Under the pieces are notes generated by a model that worked only from the letters and a program-made list of their open reading frames with translations, ran no database searches and was not told the DNA's origin. Shown piece by piece: positions 18,113 to 28,402 of a DNA stretch of 64,000 bases. Position numbers and translations under genes: made by a program. The stretch lies in assembly GCA_035604615.1 (NCBI GenBank), contig DATNID010000078.1, positions 12,725-76,724 of the forward strand, given 5' to 3'. The DNA is from DATJLY01 sp035604615 (GTDB lineage: Bacteria > Pseudomonadota > Alphaproteobacteria > ATCC43930 > CGMCC-115725). The first letter of the stretch is position 1, and each line of letters begins with the position of its first letter.

Positions 18113-18478
18113 TTAGCCGACGACGAAGACGTCGTCGCCCTTCTGGACGACGTCGTATTTCTTGAGCTTCAGCCTGCGATTGGCGACGCACTCGCCGGTC
18201 CGCATGTCGTATTCGTAGCCGTGCCACGGGCACACGAAGTTGAGGATCTTGTCCGAGAAATAGAGGCCGCGCGAGGTCTGGTCGGCGAGAATGCGCTCCT
18301 CGACCTTGGCGATGATCAGCCCCTCGCAGGCGGGCCCGCCCTGGTGCAGGCAGCTATTGCTATAGGCGTAGAATTGCCCGTCCTGGCGGAACACGCCGAT
18401 CTCCAGGTTCTTCAGGAACACGATGCGGCGGTCGCCCTCCTTGAACTCGGAGAGTTTGGCGACGAACTGCTCCTCCAT
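18113..18478 (-). CDS. Rieske [2Fe-2S] ferredoxin-like protein
   Basis: 121 residues. The cluster ligands are C-X-H in NSCLHQGG near residue 43 and C-P-W-H in NFVCPWHGYEYD near 87, the standard Rieske pattern. It has no membrane segment, so it is a soluble electron carrier of the type used by ring-hydroxylating oxygenases. GGAGGA lies before the start at 18478. It is first in a two-gene operon with an amidohydrolase. No oxygenase alpha subunit or reductase is encoded nearby, so its redox partners are unknown. Confidence 0.93.
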   Translation of the reverse strand: MEEQFVAKLSEFKEGDRRIVFLKNLEIGVFRQDGQFYAYSNSCLHQGGPACEGLIIAKVEERILADQTSRGLYFSDKILNFVCPWHGYEYDMRTGECVANRRLKLKKYDVVQKGDDVFVVG

Positions 18479-18614
18479 GATGCCTATCCTCCACGATCCA
18501 TGCCCCGATTGCCTGCCATGATGCGGCATTTCTCGCCGTTTTGCACCTGGCATGGCGGGGGGAAGGCGCGGGCGGCCCTGTGCTACGCTTCGCGGGCATT
18601 CCGGGGAGGGGGCG

Positions 18615-19490
18615 ATGATCGGACTGATCGGGCTGGGCAAGATGGGGACGGCGATCGCCGCGCGGCTCGGCGAGACCGGCGAAAGCGTCATCGCCTGGGA
18701 CCGCGACGAGGGCCGGCTGCGCGAAGCGGCCGGGCGCGGCGTGACGGCGGCGCGGGGGCCGTGCGAGGTCGCCGAGGGCGCGCGCGTGGTGCTCTCCATC
18801 ATCACCGAGGACACCGGCGCCCGCGCTCTGTGGGAGGCGAAGGACGGGTTCCTCGAGGCCGACATCGCCGGGCGTCTTTTCATCGAGATGAGCACCTTGC
18901 AGCCGGCGACGGTGCGCGCGCTCGCCGCCCACGCCGCCGGAAGGGGTGCCTACTTCATCGATAGCCCGGTGCTGGGCTCCATTCCGACCGCGCGGCAGGG
19001 CAAGCTGGTGGCGCTGGTCGGCGGCGCCGAGGCGGATTTGGCGCGGGCGCGCCCGGCGCTCGGGCATCTCACGGCGCGGATCGAGCATGTCGGCCCCATT
19101 GGCGCCGGCGCGGCGATGAAGCTCGTCGTCAACAACATGATGGGCTGCTACCTGCAGATCCTGGCCGAGAGCCTGCTCATGGGCGAGCGCGAGGGGCTTT
19201 CCCTCGAGCGCATGATCGACGTGATCGGCGCCTCCATCACCGCCACGCCTTGGTTCCACGCCAAGAAGCCGATCTTCCTCGGCGGCAAGGACGACGTGAC
19301 GCTCGATATCCGGACGTTGCGCAAGGACATCCTGTCGGTAGTGGCGACCGCCGCTTTGAGGGGCGTGCCGGCGCCCGCCGCCGCGGCCGCCGCCGCCAGC
19401 ATGTCGGCCGCGGTCCACGCTGGCGAGGGCGGCAAGGATATCGCCGAGCTCGTCAACTTCCTGCGCGCCGCCCTGCCGCAGAACTGGTAA
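18615..19490 (+). CDS. NAD(P)-dependent beta-hydroxyacid dehydrogenase (3-hydroxyisobutyrate dehydrogenase-like)
   Basis: 291 residues. It opens with the Rossmann loop GLIGLGKMGTAIA; the substrate loop is SPVLGSIPTARQG near residue 120, and the catalytic lysine lies in GAGAAMKLVVNNM near 165. It oxidises a beta-hydroxyacid, or reduces a semialdehyde, in the cytoplasm. GGGGAGGGGG precedes the start at 18615. It is divergent from the Rieske operon (136-base gap) and 73 bases ahead of the luciferase-like gene on the same strand. Confidence 0.93.
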   Translation: MIGLIGLGKMGTAIAARLGETGESVIAWDRDEGRLREAAGRGVTAARGPCEVAEGARVVLSIITEDTGARALWEAKDGFLEADIAGRLFIEMSTLQPATVRALAAHAAGRGAYFIDSPVLGSIPTARQGKLVALVGGAEADLARARPALGHLTARIEHVGPIGAGAAMKLVVNNMMGCYLQILAESLLMGEREGLSLERMIDVIGASITATPWFHAKKPIFLGGKDDVTLDIRTLRKDILSVVATAALRGVPAPAAAAAAASMSAAVHAGEGGKDIAELVNFLRAALPQNW

Positions 19491-19563
19491 GCGCGGTCCG
19501 CGCTCGATTGAATGTTCGCGCCCGCGCGGGTAGCCTCGCGACAAAGCAACGGGAGGGGGCGAC

Positions 19564-20706
19564 GTGGAGCGCGGCGAGACCAATCCGCTCTTCAGCGACA
19601 ACCGGCTGAAGCTCGGCATCTTCGCAACCAACGTCAGCAGCGGCTGCGCCATCACCACGGCCGAGGAGGCCTACGAGCTCAACTGGCCCAACACGCTGAG
19701 CATCGCCGAGATCGCCGACCGCCACGGCTACGAGGCGCTGGTGCCGGTGGCGCGCTGGAAGGGCTTCGGCGGCAAGTCGAACTTCAACGGCACCAATTTC
19801 GAGACTTACACCTGGGCGGCGGGCCTCGCGCAGGCGACGAAGAACATCGCCGTGCTCACGACATCGCATGTGCCGACCGTGCATCCGATCATGGCGGCGA
19901 AGCAGGCGACCACGGTCGACCACATCAGCAACGGCCGCTTCGCGCTCAACGTCGTGTGCGGCTGGTTCCGGCCCGAGCTCGAGATGTTCGGCGCGCCGCT
20001 GATGGAACACGATATGCGCTACGAATACGCCGCCGAATGGATCGACATCGTCAAGATGCTGTGGACGCGCCAGGAGGAGTTCGATTACGAGGGCAAGTTC
20101 CTGCGCATCAAGAAGGGCTTTGCAATGCCGAAGCCGCTGCAGCGGCCGTTTCCACCGCTGATGAACGCCGGCGCCTCGGGACGGGGTCAGCAATTCGCCG
20201 CCAAGTACGCCGACATGGCCTTCATCCATATCGACGCGAACGATCTCGAGCGCACGCGCGGCGTGGTCGAGGCCTATCGCCGCCTCGCGCGCGAAGAGCA
20301 TGGCCGCGAGATCCAGATCTGGTGCGGCGCGCCCGTGACACAGCGCGACACGCTGAAGGAGGCGCAGGAGTTCGTGCATTACTACGTGGTCGAGAAGGGC
20401 GACGACGTGGCGGTCGACAATCTCCTGCGCATCCAGAACGTCGAGATGCACAAGATGCTGCCGGAAAGCGCCGACCGGCTCCGCTTCGCGGCGAAGCTCG
20501 GCTGGGGCGGCTATCCGCTGACCGGCACCGCGGACGACATCGTGGCTGCGCTTTTGAAGCTGTCGCAGATCGGCATCGACGGCGTCCTGGTTCGCTGGGT
20601 CGATTACTGGGACGGGCTGCGGCGGTGGCACAAGGACGTGATGCCGCGTCTCGAGCAGGCGGGCCTGCGCCGCGCGGTGCGGCGCCAGACCGTGGCCGCG
20701 GGCTAA
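19564..20706 (+). CDS. LLM-class flavin-dependent monooxygenase
   Basis: 380 residues, bacterial luciferase-like TIM barrel. Typical segments are LGIFATNVSSG at the N-terminus, TSHVPTVHPIMAAKQATTVDHIS near residue 100 (the flavin-side strand), and NVVCGWFRPELEMFG near 138. These resemble the RutA/alkanesulfonate monooxygenase branch, which attacks pyrimidines, sulfonates or sulfones using reduced FMN. The start is GTG at 19564 after GGGAGGGGG. It is followed within 11 bases by the molybdopterin subunit gene, suggesting one oxidative pathway. Confidence 0.92.
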   Translation: MERGETNPLFSDNRLKLGIFATNVSSGCAITTAEEAYELNWPNTLSIAEIADRHGYEALVPVARWKGFGGKSNFNGTNFETYTWAAGLAQATKNIAVLTTSHVPTVHPIMAAKQATTVDHISNGRFALNVVCGWFRPELEMFGAPLMEHDMRYEYAAEWIDIVKMLWTRQEEFDYEGKFLRIKKGFAMPKPLQRPFPPLMNAGASGRGQQFAAKYADMAFIHIDANDLERTRGVVEAYRRLAREEHGREIQIWCGAPVTQRDTLKEAQEFVHYYVVEKGDDVAVDNLLRIQNVEMHKMLPESADRLRFAAKLGWGGYPLTGTADDIVAALLKLSQIGIDGVLVRWVDYWDGLRRWHKDVMPRLEQAGLRRAVRRQTVAAG

Positions 20707-20717
20707 GGGAGAGGGCC

Positions 20718-23054
20718 ATGGGTCAGTTCGGCATGGGGCAGGCGGTGCGGCGCGAGGAAGACCCCCGGCTGCTGCGCGGCGAGGGCGAATTCATTGCCGA
20801 TCTCGTGCTGCCGCGGATGGCTTACGGTTCCGTCGTCCGCTCGCCCCACGCGCAAGCTCGCATCGTCGCGATCGACACGCGCGCGGCCAAGGCGATGCCG
20901 GGCGTGCTCGGCGTCTACACCGCCGACGATCTCCAGGCCGACGGGATCGGCACTTCGCGCTGCCGCATGCCGAGGAAGCGCCCCGACGGCTCGCCCATGA
21001 TGCAGAGCCCGCATCCCGGCCTCGCGCGCGGGCGCACGCATTACGTCGGCGATCCGGTCGCCTATGTCGTGGCGGAAACGCTCAACCAGGCCAAGGACGC
21101 AGCGGAAGCGGTCGCGGTGTCATACGAACCGCTGCCCCACGTGGTCCGCACCGCCGATGCGGTCGCTCCGGGCGCGCCCGCGGTGTGGGACGAATGCCCC
21201 GACAATATCTCGAACGTGTTCGAGCTCGGCGACAAGGCCGCGGTGGCCGCTGCCTTCGCCAAGGCCGAGCATGTGGTGAAGCAGCACTTCGTCATCAGCC
21301 GCATCATGCACAACGCGATCGAGCCGCGCGGCTGCATCGGCGACTATGATGCGCGGCACGGCCGCTTCACGCTCTATGGCTGCATCGGCTCGATCCATTC
21401 GGTGCGCCGCATCTTTGCCGAGGACATCTTCAAGGTGCCGGAGAACCGCTTCCGCGTGGTGAGCGGCGACATCGGCGGCGCGTTCGGCTCCAAGGGCAAC
21501 ACCGCGCCGGAGAACACGCTGGCGCTCTATGCCTCGCGCAAGCTCGGCCGCCCGGTGAAATGGATCGCCGAGCGCAGCGAATGCTTCCTCTCCGACGACC
21601 ATTGCCGCGACAATGTGAGCGACGCGGAGCTGGCGCTCGACAAGGACGGGCATTTCCTCGCACTGCGCGTGAAGACGCTGTGCAATCTCGGGGCCTATCT
21701 CTCGGCCGACACCAATCTGCTGCCGACCTTCGTCAATCTCGGCACCTTGGCGGGGGTCTACAAGACGCCGGCGATTCACGTGAGCGTGCTCGGCGTCTTC
21801 ACCAACACCACCGCGACCGCGCCCTATCGCGGCGCCGGGCGGCCGGAGGCCTGCTACGTCATCGAATCGATGATCGATCACGCCGCTTCGGCGCTCGGCA
21901 TCGACCGGGGCGAGCTGCGGCGCCGCAACATGATCCCGCCCGCCGCCATGCCGTTCAAGACCGGCCTCGTCTACACCTACGACAGCGGCGAGTTCGAGAA
22001 GAACATGGACGCGGCGCTGGCGACCGCGGACTACGCACGCTTCGAGGAGCGCCGCGCCGAGGCGGCGAAGCGCGGCAAGCTGCGCGGCTTCGGTATCGCC
22101 AACACGATCGAGCGCGCGGCGACGCCGCCGGGCGCCGAGACCGCCGAGATCCGCTTCAACCCGACCGGCAGCGCGACCCTGGTGGTCGGCACCACCGCGC
22201 AGGGCCAGAGCCACGAGACCATGTACAAGATCCTGATGTCGGAAAAGCTCGGCCTCGAGTTCGACGACGTGGTGGTGATCCAGGGCGACACCGACAAGGT
22301 GGTGTGGGGCACCGGCACGTTCGGCTCGCGCTCGGCCGTGATCGGCGGCTCGGCGGTGTGGCGCGGCGCCGAGAAGATCATCGACAAGGGCCGCAAGATC
22401 GCGGCGCATGTCCTCGAGGCGGCCGAGGGCGACATCGAATTCGCGGACGGCGCCTTCGTCGTCTCCGGCACCGACCGCAAACTCTCGCTCAAGGAGGTGG
22501 CGCGCGCCGCGTTCCAGCCCGGCCGCCTGCCGCCCTCGATGGAGCCCGGCCTGTTCGAGACCGGCGTGTTCGATCCTTCGGCGATGACCTTCCCCAACGG
22601 CTGCCATGCCTGCGAGATCGAGATCGACCGGGAGACGGGCGGCATCGAGGTGCTGCGCTATCTCGCGGTCGACGATGTCGGCACCGTCATCAACGCGCTG
22701 ACCTTGCACGGCCAGATCCACGGCGGCGTGGTGCAGGGCATCGGCCAGGCGCTCAGCGAGGCGATCGTCTACGATCCGAAATCGGGTCAGCTCGTGTCCG
22801 GCTCGTTCATGGATTACGGCATGCCGCGCGCCGATAGCGTGTGCGCGTTCGAGCTCGAGGACAACGCGGTGCCGACCAAGACCAACCCCTTGGGCGCCAA
22901 GGGCGCGGGGGAGGCAGGAACGGTCGGCGGGCTGCCGGCGATCATGAGCGCGGCGCTCGACGCGCTGAAACCCCTGGGCGTCAAGCATATCGAGATGCCG
23001 CTCACGCCCGAGACCGTGTGGCGCACGATCCAGGCAAGAAGCGGTCCCGCATGA
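20718..23054 (+). CDS. Molybdopterin-binding subunit, xanthine dehydrogenase/aldehyde oxidase family
   Basis: 778 residues, the size of a CoxL-type large subunit. It shows GQAVRREEDPRLLRGEG at the N-terminus, GGAFGSKGN near residue 255, PYRGAGRPEA near 370 in place of the AYRCSFR loop of true CO dehydrogenase, and the catalytic glutamate E732 in GAKGAGEAG. It hydroxylates an aldehyde or N-heterocycle in the cytoplasm. The FAD (CoxM) and 2Fe-2S (CoxS) subunits are not encoded beside it. The start at 20718 follows GGGAGAGGG; the frame is open further upstream through the monooxygenase gene, but that is shadow. Confidence 0.93.
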   Translation: MGQFGMGQAVRREEDPRLLRGEGEFIADLVLPRMAYGSVVRSPHAQARIVAIDTRAAKAMPGVLGVYTADDLQADGIGTSRCRMPRKRPDGSPMMQSPHPGLARGRTHYVGDPVAYVVAETLNQAKDAAEAVAVSYEPLPHVVRTADAVAPGAPAVWDECPDNISNVFELGDKAAVAAAFAKAEHVVKQHFVISRIMHNAIEPRGCIGDYDARHGRFTLYGCIGSIHSVRRIFAEDIFKVPENRFRVVSGDIGGAFGSKGNTAPENTLALYASRKLGRPVKWIAERSECFLSDDHCRDNVSDAELALDKDGHFLALRVKTLCNLGAYLSADTNLLPTFVNLGTLAGVYKTPAIHVSVLGVFTNTTATAPYRGAGRPEACYVIESMIDHAASALGIDRGELRRRNMIPPAAMPFKTGLVYTYDSGEFEKNMDAALATADYARFEERRAEAAKRGKLRGFGIANTIERAATPPGAETAEIRFNPTGSATLVVGTTAQGQSHETMYKILMSEKLGLEFDDVVVIQGDTDKVVWGTGTFGSRSAVIGGSAVWRGAEKIIDKGRKIAAHVLEAAEGDIEFADGAFVVSGTDRKLSLKEVARAAFQPGRLPPSMEPGLFETGVFDPSAMTFPNGCHACEIEIDRETGGIEVLRYLAVDDVGTVINALTLHGQIHGGVVQGIGQALSEAIVYDPKSGQLVSGSFMDYGMPRADSVCAFELEDNAVPTKTNPLGAKGAGEAGTVGGLPAIMSAALDALKPLGVKHIEMPLTPETVWRTIQARSGPA

Positions 23055-23079
23055 TCGCAAAGAAAAGAAGGGGGTAGGG

Positions 23080-24093
23080 ATGGAACGGCGCGTTCCCGCG
23101 GCGGCGCTGGCCGCTTGCGTGATCGTCGGCTGGGCGGCGCACGCGCCGGCCGATCCGGTGCAGCTCAGATTCGGCTATCCCTCGGCGCCCAACAACGCGC
23201 TCTTCACCGAAGGCGCTCAGGGCTGGGTCGATGACGTGAACAAGGAAGCCGCCGGAGCGATAGAGATCAAGGTCTATCCCGGCGGGGTGCTGGGCGACAA
23301 TTCCAATCTCTACGACCGCACCCTCGACGGCGTCACCGACATCGCGCTGGGCGTGCTTGGTCCGCTGTCGTCGCAATTCCCCAAGACCAACGTCGCGACC
23401 CTGCCGTTCGAAGCGAAGAACCAGGCGGAGGCCGCGCTCGCGCTGTGGCGGCTCTATGCCAAGGGCGTGATCGCCGACGAGTTCACCAAGGTCCACCCGC
23501 TCGCGCTGCTGGCCTTCCCGCCGCTGGTGATTCACTCGCGCAAGCCCATTCATGCGCTGGCGGACATGAAGGGGCTCAAGGTCAGCGTCGAGGGCCGCGT
23601 CCTTGGCACGGCGATGCCGCGGCTCGGCGCGGTGCCGATCTCGCTGCAGCCGGGCGAGCTTTATCCCAGCCTGCAGCACGGCCTGGTCCAGGCGGTGGCG
23701 CAGGGCTGGCCCAGCGTGCCGGCGTTCCATCTCGACGAGGTCACCACCTACCACCTCGAGGTCCCGCTCGGCGTCAATATCGGCTACGTCTTCATGAACA
23801 AGGACTCCTATTCCCGCCTGCCGCCCAAGGGCAAGGAGGCGATCGACCGCTTGTCCGGCGAGGCCTATGTCGCGCGGCTCAACCACGCCACCGACACGAT
23901 GCAGAAGGTCGGGATCGAGCAGACCAAGGCAATGGCCGGCCAGACCATCGCGCAGCTCGCGCCCGACGAGGAAGCGCGCTGGAAGGCGCTGATCGCGCCG
24001 GTGACCGACGACTGGATCATGGCGACGCCCGACGGGGCCAAGGTTCTGGCGGCCTACCGGGCGGAACTGGCTTCGATTCGAGCCGCGAAATAG
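23080..24093 (+). CDS. TRAP transporter periplasmic solute-binding protein (DctP family)
   Basis: 337 residues with a signal peptide of about 25 residues ending HAPADP. The DctP pattern is present: FTEGAQGWVDDVNKEAAGAI near residue 48, the G-G-V-L-G-D turn, and LKVSVEGRVLGTAMPRLGAVP near 165, where the arginine normally binds the ligand carboxylate. It would capture an organic acid. No DctQ or DctM membrane genes are adjacent, so it must use a distant membrane component. It lies 25 bases after the molybdopterin subunit gene and is likely in its operon. Confidence 0.92.
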   Translation: MERRVPAAALAACVIVGWAAHAPADPVQLRFGYPSAPNNALFTEGAQGWVDDVNKEAAGAIEIKVYPGGVLGDNSNLYDRTLDGVTDIALGVLGPLSSQFPKTNVATLPFEAKNQAEAALALWRLYAKGVIADEFTKVHPLALLAFPPLVIHSRKPIHALADMKGLKVSVEGRVLGTAMPRLGAVPISLQPGELYPSLQHGLVQAVAQGWPSVPAFHLDEVTTYHLEVPLGVNIGYVFMNKDSYSRLPPKGKEAIDRLSGEAYVARLNHATDTMQKVGIEQTKAMAGQTIAQLAPDEEARWKALIAPVTDDWIMATPDGAKVLAAYRAELASIRAAK

Positions 24094-24238
24094 CCCGTCA
24101 TGGTTAAGAGGCCCCCCGCGCGCTTGCTTTTGGTCCCGGGAAGCCCCATCTTGATGGCATCAGTCTCCGCTTCGGCGCTTGCCGTACCGCTCTACAAAGC
24201 GATTCAACAAGATCCCATGAGGCCGACACTGCATCGCT

Positions 24239-24255
24239 CCGCGCGAGGCGCGCGG
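24239..24255 (+). promoter_or_regulatory. Hairpin in the leader of the cold-shock gene
   Basis: CCGCGCG at 24239-24245 pairs perfectly with CGCGCGG at 24249-24255 across a three-base loop, ending about 30 bases before the csp start. A strong ribosome site (AGGAGGCC) lies at 24272-24279, outside the stem. Leader structure is a known way to control cold-shock mRNAs, but a regulatory role here is inference. Confidence 0.4.
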
Positions 24256-24284
24256 GGTGTTCCAACGCACGTAGGAGGCCATTA

Positions 24285-24491
24285 ATGGCTCTAGGTATCG
24301 TCAAATGGTTCAACGCCCAGAAGGGTTTCGGCTTCATCCAGCCGACTGACGGCGGCAAGGACGTGTTCGTCCACATCTCCGCAGTCGAGCGCGCCGGCAT
24401 CTCGAATCTTAACGAGGGGCAGAAGGTGCGCTACGAGGTGATCAGCGATCGCGGCAAGCAGGCCGCCGATCAGCTCTCCCTCGCCGACTGA
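24285..24491 (+). CDS. cspA: Cold-shock domain protein
   Basis: 68 residues, a single cold-shock OB-fold. RNP1 is KGFGFIQP near residue 13 and RNP2 is VFVHISAV near 29; these bind single-stranded RNA or DNA and melt mRNA structure. The start follows GGAGGCC. It is the first gene of a small housekeeping cluster with ribosomal protein S21, an arrangement consistent with a translation/cold-adaptation role. The symbol reflects family membership, not a specific paralogue. Confidence 0.97.
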   Translation: MALGIVKWFNAQKGFGFIQPTDGGKDVFVHISAVERAGISNLNEGQKVRYEVISDRGKQAADQLSLAD

Positions 24492-24510
24492 CCACAAGGA
24501 CGCTCTAGGT

Positions 24511-24540
24511 CGGACCGGTGGCCGCAAGGCCGCCGGTTCG
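24511..24540 (+). promoter_or_regulatory. Strong stem-loop between csp and rpsU
   Basis: Bases 24511-24523 pair with 24528-24540 as a 13-base stem with two G-T wobbles, closed by a GCAA tetraloop. There is no T-run afterwards, so it does not look like a classical intrinsic terminator. It may stabilise the upstream csp message, or partly terminate before rpsU. The pairing is read directly; the role is inference. Confidence 0.5.
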
Positions 24541-24573
24541 ACGCGTTCAGCGGGAGCGCTTCGGGAGTAAGGC

Positions 24574-24777
24574 ATGCAGGTATTCGTCCGGGACAACGAC
24601 GTCAATGCCGCGATGCGTGTTCTGAAGAAGAAGATGCAGCGGGAAGGCGTGTTCCGCGAGATGAAGCTGCGGCGCGCCTACGAGAAGCCGTCGGAGCGCA
24701 GGGCGCGGGAAAAGGCCGACGGCATTCGGCGCCAGCGCAAGATGCTGCGCAAGCGGATGGAGCGGGAAGGCTACTGA
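24574..24777 (+). CDS. rpsU: 30S ribosomal protein S21
   Basis: 67 residues. It begins MQVFVRDNDVNAAMRVLKKK and continues with a highly basic helix pair, the normal S21 pattern; it acts at the 30S platform near the anti-Shine-Dalgarno end of 16S rRNA during initiation. Alphaproteobacteria often carry more than one S21 copy. The tail (RRQRKMLRKRMEREGY) is slightly shorter than some homologues. A 6-base GCGATC/GATCGC stem-loop follows the stop (24778-24801). Confidence 0.97.
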   Translation: MQVFVRDNDVNAAMRVLKKKMQREGVFREMKLRRAYEKPSERRAREKADGIRRQRKMLRKRMEREGY

Positions 24778-24817
24778 GCGATCCCCGGTCGGAGAGATCG
24801 CGCAACCGGAGCAGTGT

Positions 24818-25035
24818 ATGAGCAAGCTCGATCAATTGATTGATGCATCCCGCGGCAAGGCGCAGGACCTGTTCGCACGCGACAAGAAGGATTCCGTGGA
24901 GCGCTTGTCGATGCGCGAGAAGGAGCGCCGGGCGGACGCCGAGAAGACCGCGCGCCTGCGCGAGCTTCGGCTCGCCAAGGAAGCCGCCGACGCGGCCGCT
25001 CCCAAGCCGGCGGCCCCGGCGCGGCGCAAGAAGCC

Positions 25036-25042
<7 letters not shown>
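24818..25042 (+). CDS. Small highly charged hypothetical protein
   Basis: 74 residues, probably one long amphipathic helix (residues 5-60, rich in K, R, E, D, A) with an Ala/Pro tail ending RRKKPQ. No family is recognised. Its position directly after csp and rpsU, the good codon usage and the basic tail suggest an RNA- or ribosome-associated role, but that is inference. Its last seven bases overlap the convergent livF gene. Confidence 0.6.
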
Positions 25043-26481
<1,439 letters not shown>

Positions 26482-26485
<4 letters not shown>

Positions 26486-27450
26486 GGCCGCGCCTCCCCC
26501 GCCGCGCGCGGCCGGAACGCGCGCACGGCCCAGCGCGCGAGCCTGACCGAGCCCGGCACGAAGCCCTCGGGCATGAAGATGACGATGGCGACGAAGATCG
26601 CGCCCAGCACCAAGTTCCAGCGCTCGATATAGGCGCTTGCCACGTTCTTCATCAGGACGACGAGCACCGCGCCCGCGATCGGCCCCATGAGCGTGCCCGA
26701 GCCGCCCGAGATCACCATCAGCAGCGCTTCCGCCGAGGCCGAGAGCTGGATCGCGTGCGGGCTGATGAACTCGTTGTAGTAGAGGAACATGAGCCCCGCG
26801 ACGCCGCTCAGGAACCCCGAGAAGAGGCAGGCAAAGAAGCGGATGAGCCACACGTGATATCCCAACGCGGTCATGCGCCGCGGCTGGTCGCGCGTCCCTT
26901 TGAGGCTGGCGCCGAAGGGCGAACGCACGAACACCGCCACCGCGACGCACGCGAAGAGGAAGACCGTGAGCGTCGCGTAGTAGAAGGACGGCGCCCCGTC
27001 GAGCGACAGGCCGAACGGCGCCGGACGCGACGCGACGGTAATGCCGTTGTCGCCGTTGGTGACGCTGAGCCAGCGATAAGCGAGGCCCCAAACGATCTGG
27101 CCCAAGGCGAGCGTAATCATGACGAAGCCGATGCCGGTCGCGCGCAGGCACAAGGCGGCGAAGATCGCGGCGCCGACGAGCGTCGCCGCGAATGCTCCCA
27201 AGATCGCCGCCCCATGCCCGGCGCCCATATTGAGCAGGATCGCCGCCGCGTAGGCCGCGATCCCGAACAGGCCGGCATGGCCCAGCGACACCAGGCCCGC
27301 ATAGCCCACCAGCACGTTGAGGCCCAAGGCGAACACGGCATAGAGCAGGATCTGGCTCGCGACATTGACGTAGTAGGTGCCGGAAACCCACAGCGGCAGG
27401 CTCGCCAGCGCCGCGAGTGCGAAGGTGATGGCGAGAAGGCGCGCGCTCAT
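26482..27450 (-). CDS. livM: Branched-chain amino acid-type ABC transporter permease LivM
   Basis: 322 residues with about eight to ten membrane helices. Family motifs are LGLNVLVGYAGLVSLGHAGLFGIAAY near residues 42-67 and SPFGASLKGTRDQPRRMTALGYHVW near 175-200, followed by SGGSGTLMGPIAGA near 248. The start overlaps the livH stop by four bases, and the end overlaps livG by four bases, so the permeases and ATPases are translationally coupled. Confidence 0.95.
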
Positions 27451-28310
27451 AGCGCCTGCCGGCCGAAGAAGCCGCGCGGACGCAGCACCAGCATCAGCAC
27501 CATCGGCAGGAACAGCACGAAATAGGCCAGTTCCGGCAGCAGCGCCTGGCCGTAATTGTAGAGGAACGCGACGACGAAGCTGCCGAGCAGCGACCCCATC
27601 AGGCTGCCGGTGCCGCCGAGGATGACGACGACCAGCGCCAAGGGCAGCATCTCGCCGTCAAGCCCGGGATAGACCGAGAGGATCGGCCCCGCGATCATGC
27701 CGCCAAACCCCGCGAGCCCGGCGCCGAGGCAGAACACCAGGGTGAAGAGCCGCGACACGCGGATGCCGACGACGCGCGCCATGTCGGGATCGTCAACCCC
27801 GGCGCGGATCATGGCGCCGAGCCGCGTGCGCTCGAGCAGAAGCCAGAGCGCCACCGCCACCACGACCGCGATGACGATGACGGCGAGGCGGTAGATCGGA
27901 AAGGCGATGCCGAGAAAGCGCACCACGCCGCGCAGCGCCTCGGGCGTCGGCACCGAGATCGGATCGCCGGTCCATTCCATAAGGCAGAGATCGGCGACCA
28001 TGAACGAGATGCCGAGCGTCACCAGCACCTGCGCCAGCTCGTTGCCGGCGAGACGCCGCAGCAGGAACCGCTCGATCGCGCCGCCGATGAGCGCGACGAG
28101 GAGCGCCGCAAGGAGCGCCGCGAGCCAGAAATCGAGCTTCCCCCAGATGAAGATGCTGGAGCCGAAATAAGCCCCTAGCATGAACAGCGAGCCGTGCGTC
28201 AGGTTCGGAATCCGCATCAGCCCGAAGATCAGCGAGAAGCCCGACGACAGCAGGAACAGGAGTCCGCCGAGCGCGACGCTGTTCACCCCCAGCAGAAGGT
28301 AGAGATTCAT
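27447..28310 (-). CDS. livH: Branched-chain amino acid-type ABC transporter permease LivH
   Basis: 287 residues. It begins with a hydrophobic N-terminus and the LivH-type segment SSGFSLIFGLMRIPNLTHGSLFMLGAY, then RAGVDDPDMARVVGIRVSRLF near residue 165 and GGTGSLMGSLLGS near 230. It forms the inner-membrane channel with LivM. Its ribosome site is weak. It lies 92 bases after the binding-protein gene and is probably on the same transcript. Confidence 0.95.
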   Translation of the reverse strand: MNLYLLLGVNSVALGGLLFLLSSGFSLIFGLMRIPNLTHGSLFMLGAYFGSSIFIWGKLDFWLAALLAALLVALIGGAIERFLLRRLAGNELAQVLVTLGISFMVADLCLMEWTGDPISVPTPEALRGVVRFLGIAFPIYRLAVIVIAVVVAVALWLLLERTRLGAMIRAGVDDPDMARVVGIRVSRLFTLVFCLGAGLAGFGGMIAGPILSVYPGLDGEMLPLALVVVILGGTGSLMGSLLGSFVVAFLYNYGQALLPELAYFVLFLPMVLMLVLRPRGFFGRQAL

Positions 28311-28402
28311 GGCGGCCCTGACCCCGAGCGGAGGCGCTTTCGTGCGCGGCGAAGCCGGGGCGCGCTCCCGTCGATCCCGTCCCGGACGATGCGCCCCTCG
28401 AT

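Noticed and set aside
19512..20717. Possible 400-residue N-terminal extension of the molybdopterin subunit.
   Set aside because: The frame is merely open through the monooxygenase gene; the conserved N-terminus and a ribosome site are at 20718.
20718..23054. Carbon monoxide dehydrogenase large subunit (coxL).
   Set aside because: The CO dehydrogenase loop AYRCSFR is replaced by PYRGAGRPEA, typical of the other branch, and coxM/coxS are missing.
24514..24537. Intrinsic transcription terminator between csp and rpsU.
   Set aside because: The stem is strong but no T-run follows, so I list it as a structured RNA element instead.
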